Below are positions 59,330 to 64,000 of a stretch of 64,000 nt of DNA, one piece after another. The DNA is taken from positions 234,001 through 298,000 of the forward strand of contig NC_084895.1 in the NCBI RefSeq assembly GCF_958979055.1, written 5' to 3'. Source of the DNA: Alnus glutinosa (taxonomy: Eukaryota; Streptophyta; Magnoliopsida; Fagales; Betulaceae). The translations under genes were made by a program, and so were the position numbers. The notes beneath the pieces are model-generated. The model was not told the DNA's origin, searched no databases, and saw nothing but the letters and a program-made list of their open reading frames with translations. Position 1 is the stretch's first letter, and the number at the start of each line of letters is the position of its first letter.

Positions 59330-60270
59330 TAAAAGGTTGTCAATTTTTAATACGATCCGCGAACCTGACACAAACACAACACGAAAAAATAGAGTTTGAG
59401 TTTATTGTAATTGGACTCGGGTCGTAATGGGTCGACCCGATTATTATCGGGTTAAAATCGTGTATGGCCAGACAAGATTAGACCCTTATTTTTTTTTATT
59501 TTTTTTAAGAAGAGAGGAAGAAAAACAAAAGTAGAAGAACAAATTGAACAATGAAAGAATCTACAAAGTTAGAAACTGAGAAAGGAAGAAACGAATCGGA
59601 ACCCTAGCCCGCTAGTCGGCGTAGCCGCACCACCCCGCACGGCGCACGCCCGTCGCCCGCACTCCGCAGTCCGCACGCCCGCACGGCCGCACTTCTCGAG
59701 TTCTCATCTTCTCTTGATCTCTTCCAGATTTTCAGTGTTTCAGTTTCACCCTTCGGTTAGTTCAGTAGTTTCATTCCAGTTTCGACCGGACCCGAAGCCG
59801 GTTCGGGTGACTCGGATTCCCAATCTCTCGTGGTCGTCTCCTTCTACAAGTTCGCTGATTTTCCCGACCATGCCGATATGCGAACATCCTTGAAGGACCT
59901 CTGCCAGCAACTGGTACCAATTTTATTTTCTCTATCAAATCCCCAATATGAAATTCCACGTACAAGATGTTGATTTTGATGCTACTTTTGTTTGTGTTTA
60001 GACTTTGAATGTTATTGGCGCTGTTGGGGCGTTTGAGATTCTTTTTGGGTCACCAACGTAATGTTTGGTTTTTCCAGTTTACAGCTTTGATTAGTCGTAT
60101 TTATCGGTCGTGTTCGGGTTACCCGATTATTAATCGGGTTGTGTTCGGATTATATTTTTACAACCCGATTAATAATCGGGTCGAATTCGCGTCAAGCCCG
60201 TTTACGTAATTGGGTTGGCCGGCTTGACACGAACCCGACCCATGAATCCGAATTACCGAGCCTTTGTAAA
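59330..60270. repeat. Transposon-like block rich in CGGGTT/AACCCG repeats
   Basis: Both ends carry repeated, self-complementary phrases such as CCCGATTATTATCGGGTT (59438) and ACCCGATTAATAATCGGGT (60164), with GACACGAACCCGACCCAT-type sequence at the right end. This is a common layout of non-autonomous DNA transposons. A GC-rich interior (59600-59900) has only short frames. Exact ends are not resolved. Confidence 0.45.
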
Positions 60271-61619
60271 TACACGTTTTAACAAAGACGCTCGTTGAAC
60301 CCTAGCGGCGTTGAACTCTTAGACTACCCCCTCACCCACACCCTCAGCCTCAGCCTCAGCCTCTCGTCTCGGCCTCTCCTTCCGCAGATTTTGTTCTTTC
60401 TTGTTCTACCTTTTTAGAGTAGATGGTACGTTGATATAATGGTTTTTCTGAAATTCTGTTTTTCACAAGAATCGAGCTAGTTTTTCCAAATTCAATTGCA
60501 TTTATCTATTTCTTGTTGCTGTTTGCTTTCCCATCAATTTCTTATTCTTCTCCATCACTTGGGCAGCACGCGTTGTTCAACATCGGCTGATATAAAGTGG
60601 AGTTGTTTGGTCTCCAAGAAACCCCTCTTTCTCACTGGCTTTTCCTCTCCTCCGTCAAAACTTATCCAAGTCTCCCCGTAATGCCCTTTGTGTATCGCTT
60701 CTGAGCCAGAGGTACAAACTTTCTTCTTTTAGTATTCTTTTGTGTAAGTTAGATTGGAATCCGGATGATTCAATATCATTTTGAGTTTATGAGATATGAA
60801 ATCCTTGTACTGGTGTTCTGTTTTCTGTTTGTTTGGTGTTGTTTGCTGCTACCGTTGTTGTAGCTGGCTTTGGTTGTATTGTTGATACTCTTGTTCTTTT
60901 GGGCCTGATTACGTACTATTTTTAGTGAATTAAGTTCTATATTTAGGGAATTGATAATTGGGTTTTTATTATTCTTTGATTTAAGTTAATTGGAATATGG
61001 ATGATTCAATCACATTTTTGTTTTAGGAGACTTGATAGTTTGCTACTTTTTTGTGAATTGAGCTCTATATTTAATGAATTTTTTTCATGGGGTTTTTAAT
61101 TCTCTCTGGTATGAGTTGGATTGGAATCTAGATGATTCAATATCATTCTGGGTTGATGAGAAGTATGCTTCTTAATGTATAAATGTTTTTGTTTTGATTA
61201 TGTGCCATTATTAGTGATTATTATTTTGGGTTTTTCTTTTGAAGTCATACAGAAATTCCAAGTTGCAAAAACTAAAACTAATTCAAAAATTCTCTGAATA
61301 ACAAATTATGCGAAAGAAAATAATCTGACTTTGATTCAGCATTGTGGTGATTCTGTCGTAGTTGGTCTTTTACCCCCTCCCCCCCCACTGGTTTCTTCTT
61401 CTGATAGTGAAGAATCGAAGATAATTTCAAATTTCTGTTCTATTTTTCATCAATTGGTTGATAAGTGAGGAGAGTAAGGAAAAGAATGAGGGAGAAAATT
61501 ATCATAAATTTTGCACTTTGACCAAATATATTTGTATGCGTGGGATTTTTGAGTACTTCCTGCAGTAGTATGTTTGGTTATGGTATATTGTTTTTTGCAG
61601 TTTCTGTCAACGTTGTGAC
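60271..61619 (+). other. Promoter, leader and 5' UTR intron of the leucyl-tRNA synthetase gene
   Basis: TGAACCCTAGCGGCG at about 60297 and the pyrimidine-rich stretch to 60410 look like a transcription start region. Possible donors are GATG|GTACGT (60424) and CAGAG|GTACAA (60711). The acceptor TTTTTTGCAG lies at 61591-61600, 19 nt before the ATG. Which donor is used cannot be decided by eye. Confidence 0.45.
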
Positions 61620-64000
61620 ATGGCGGCTGAGGGTGGGAAAAGCTTTGCTAGGAGGGACCGTCTCCTGCAGATTGAGCATGATGTTCGAGAATGGTGGGAA
61701 AAAGAAGATATTTTCAGGGCTGAATCTTGTGAAAGACCTCCTGAACCGGGTGAGAAGTTCTTTGGCAACTTCCCCTATCCTTATATGAATGGGTATTTGC
61801 ATCTTGGACACGCATTCTCACTTTCAAAGCTAGAATTTGCTGCTGCTTATCATAGACTAAGAGGTGCCAATGTGCTCTTGCCTTTTGCTTTCCACTGCAC
61901 CGGCATGCCCATCAAGGCCTCAGCTGATAAACTTGCACGTGAAATCCAACAATTTGGGAATCCACCAACTTTTCCATGTGAATTGGATGAGGAAGTACAC
62001 ATCTCACAAGAATCTGAGGATGTAAATGGAGGTGCACCACCAGATAAATTCAAGGGCAAGAAGTCCAAAGCTGCGTCAAAATCAAGTGGTCAGGCATTCC
62101 AATGGGAGATTATGCGTAGTTTTGGCCTCTCTGATAGCGAGATATCTAATTTCCAGAATCCATATAATTGGTTGAGCTACTTTCCTCCATTGGCCAAGGA
62201 GGACCTTAAAGCTTTTGGCTTGGGTTGTGACTGGAGACGCTCCTTTATCACTACTGACATGAACCCATTTTACGATTCCTTTGTGAGGTGGCAGATGAGG
62301 AAGTTAAAATCCATGGGGAAGATTGTGAAAGATGTCAGATACACCATGTATTCTCCTCTAGATGGCCAGCCATGCGCAGATCATGATAGGGCAACTGGTG
62401 AAGGAGTTCAGCCTCAAGAGTACACTCTCATTAAGATGGAGGTGTTGTCGCCTTTTCCCCCTAAACTAGGAGTGCTAGAAGGGAGAAGAATTTTCTTGGC
62501 GGCTGCAACTTTGAGACCAGAGACTATGTATGGGCAAACAAATGCATGGGTATTACCTGATGGAAAGTACGGGGCATTTGAAATTAATGACACTGAAGTG
62601 TTTATTGTCACACAAAGAGCTGCCCTTAACCTTGCATATCAGAACTACTCTAGAATCCCAGAGAAACCTACATGCTTGGTTGAGCTGACTGGTTATGATT
62701 TGATTGGCCTCCCGTTAAGGTCCCCTCTTTCGTTCAACGAGATCATATATGCTCTTCCCATGTTGACCATCCTGACAGACAAAGGTACTGGCATTGTCAC
62801 TAGTGTTCCCAGTGATGCTCCTGATGATTACATGGCCTTGCATGATTTAAAATCAAAACCACCTTTAAGGGCAAAGTATGGTGTGAAGGATGAATGGGTA
62901 TTACCGTTTGAGATTATTCCCATAATTGACATTCCCGAATTTGGAGATAGGGCTGCAGAAAAAGTTTGCAAGGATCTGAAAATCAAAAGCCAGAATGAAA
63001 AGGAGAAGCTTGCAGAAGCCAAGAAGTTGACATACTTAAAGGGGTTTACTGAGGGAACAATGGTTGTTGGTGAGTTTTCAGGGAGAAGAGTGCAGGAAGC
63101 AAAGCCATTGATCAGGAGCAAGCTTTTAGAGATGGGCCTGGCAATTATGTATAGTGAACCCGAGAAGCGGGTGATTTCAAGGTCTGGTGATGAATGTGTT
63201 GTGGCACTTACAGATCAATGGTACATTACATATGGGGAACCAGAATGGCAGAAGTTGGCTGAGGAATGCCTGTCCACCATGAATCTATTTTCTGACGAGA
63301 CACGACATGGATTTGAGCACACTTTGGGCTGGCTAAATCAGTGGGCATGTTCACGATCTTTTGGGCTTGGGACACGCATCCCTTGGGATGAACAATACCT
63401 TGTTGAGTCATTGTCCGATTCCACTCTCTACATGGCTTATTACACCATTGCCCACCTGTTACAGAACGGGGACATATATGGGTCCGATACATCTCTCATA
63501 AAGCCTGAACAAATGACGGATGACATCTGGGATTTTCTTTTCTGTGGTGGCCCATACCCTAAATCATCTGATATCTCTTCACCTATTATTAATAAGATGA
63601 AGCAGGAGTTTGAATATTGGTATCCGTTTGATGTTCGAGTGTCTGGTAAGGATCTCATCCAGAATCATCTGACCTTCTCCATCTACAACCACACAGCAAT
63701 CATGCCCAAGAATCACTGGCCTCGGGGGTTTAGATGCAATGGGCACATCATGCTCAATTCTGAGAAGATGTCCAAGTCTACAGGGAATTTCAGGACCTTG
63801 CGCCAGGCAATTGAGGAGTTTTCTGCTGATGCCACACGATTCTCTTTGGCTGATGCTGGTGATGGTGTTGATGATGCAAATTTTGTATTTGAGACTGCGA
63901 ATGCTGCTATCTTACGACTTACTAAAGAGATTTCATGGATGGAAGAAGTTCTGGCAGCAGAGTCTTCTTTGAGAACAGGCCCCCCATCTACTTATGCTGA
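61620..64000 (+). CDS. Leucyl-tRNA synthetase, cytosolic, 5' part of CDS
   Basis: It is an ATG-started frame with no stop for 793 codons to the window edge. It charges tRNA-Leu with leucine at the cost of ATP. The class I signatures are H61-L-G-H64 (HIGH) and K716-M-S-K-S720. Between them lies the CP1 editing insertion, with its threonine-rich T297-L-R-P-E-T-M-Y-G-Q-T-N and a D-K-G-T-G-I-V-T-S-V-P motif, followed by the W-L-N-Q-W-A-C-S-R-S connective segment. The N-terminus (M-A-A-E-G-G-K-S-F-A-R-R-D) has no transit peptide and matches the archaeal/eukaryotic cytosolic type rather than the organellar one. The plant enzyme is ~1090 aa, so ~300 C-terminal residues (anticodon-binding region) lie to the right. 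No intron interrupts the part seen. Confidence 0.95.
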   Translation, partial: MAAEGGKSFARRDRLLQIEHDVREWWEKEDIFRAESCERPPEPGEKFFGNFPYPYMNGYLHLGHAFSLSKLEFAAAYHRLRGANVLLPFAFHCTGMPIKASADKLAREIQQFGNPPTFPCELDEEVHISQESEDVNGGAPPDKFKGKKSKAASKSSGQAFQWEIMRSFGLSDSEISNFQNPYNWLSYFPPLAKEDLKAFGLGCDWRRSFITTDMNPFYDSFVRWQMRKLKSMGKIVKDVRYTMYSPLDGQPCADHDRATGEGVQPQEYTLIKMEVLSPFPPKLGVLEGRRIFLAAATLRPETMYGQTNAWVLPDGKYGAFEINDTEVFIVTQRAALNLAYQNYSRIPEKPTCLVELTGYDLIGLPLRSPLSFNEIIYALPMLTILTDKGTGIVTSVPSDAPDDYMALHDLKSKPPLRAKYGVKDEWVLPFEIIPIIDIPEFGDRAAEKVCKDLKIKSQNEKEKLAEAKKLTYLKGFTEGTMVVGEFSGRRVQEAKPLIRSKLLEMGLAIMYSEPEKRVISRSGDECVVALTDQWYITYGEPEWQKLAEECLSTMNLFSDETRHGFEHTLGWLNQWACSRSFGLGTRIPWDEQYLVESLSDSTLYMAYYTIAHLLQNGDIYGSDTSLIKPEQMTDDIWDFLFCGGPYPKSSDISSPIINKMKQEFEYWYPFDVRVSGKDLIQNHLTFSIYNHTAIMPKNHWPRGFRCNGHIMLNSEKMSKSTGNFRTLRQAIEEFSADATRFSLADAGDGVDDANFVFETANAAILRLTKEISWMEEVLAAESSLRTGPPSTYA

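Noticed and set aside
61540-61811. Short frames at the start of the leucyl-tRNA synthetase gene
   Set aside because: They are out of frame with the 793-codon synthetase frame beginning at 61620.

Overview
This is plant nuclear DNA, most likely from a woody eudicot. Genes are spliced or single-exon eukaryotic types, intergenic DNA is very AT-rich with long poly-A/T, (CT)n, (GA)n and (TA)n tracts, and many small transposons are present. A Fagales relative would fit the general look of the sequence, but I cannot fix the species from the sequence alone.

Layout. At the left edge (883-1121) is the last exon of a plastid BASS-type transporter, with its body beyond the window. At 4210-6096 is an intact single-exon DYW-class pentatricopeptide (RNA-editing) gene that resembles OTP80. 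From about 7 to 53 kb the window is dominated by a tandem segmental duplication. Four copies of a two-exon gene for a small four-helix membrane protein (about 180-193 aa, resembling the plant family that includes Arabidopsis MEE60) start at 10627, 28657, 37850 and 47668. Each lies in a 7-8 kb unit with homologous 5' and 3' flanks. A further gene-less promoter remnant lies at 33.8-34.15 kb. A spliced BAHD acyltransferase gene (20689-22381, minus) and LTR/Ty3 relics sit in a non-homologous block between units 1 and 2. At the right are a three-exon cytosolic ribosomal protein eL36 gene (54594-55514, minus) and the first 793 codons of cytosolic leucyl-tRNA synthetase (from 61620, running off the window).

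The duplicated units act as built-in empty-site controls for mobile elements. By comparing them I could delimit several insertions to the base with their target-site duplications: a 1027-bp Mutator-like element with a nested GC-rich palindromic core (9088-10114), a hAT-like element (50187-50826) nested inside another insertion (49843-51538), an 8-bp-TSD element (51889-53044), a retroposon (40609-40938), a MITE (41154-41605) and an unclassified insert (31521-32772). Two MITEs are shared by units 2 and 3 only, which suggests that those units are the most recent duplicates.

I see no single new multi-gene system. The most notable items are the membrane-protein array, with an 8-nt first coding exon and an in-frame 13-codon loss exactly at the splice acceptor of copy 3, and the layered record of insertions in it. 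The genes do not form a pathway. They are independent eukaryotic transcription units: plastid RNA editing, metabolite transport, acyl transfer, and two housekeeping translation genes.
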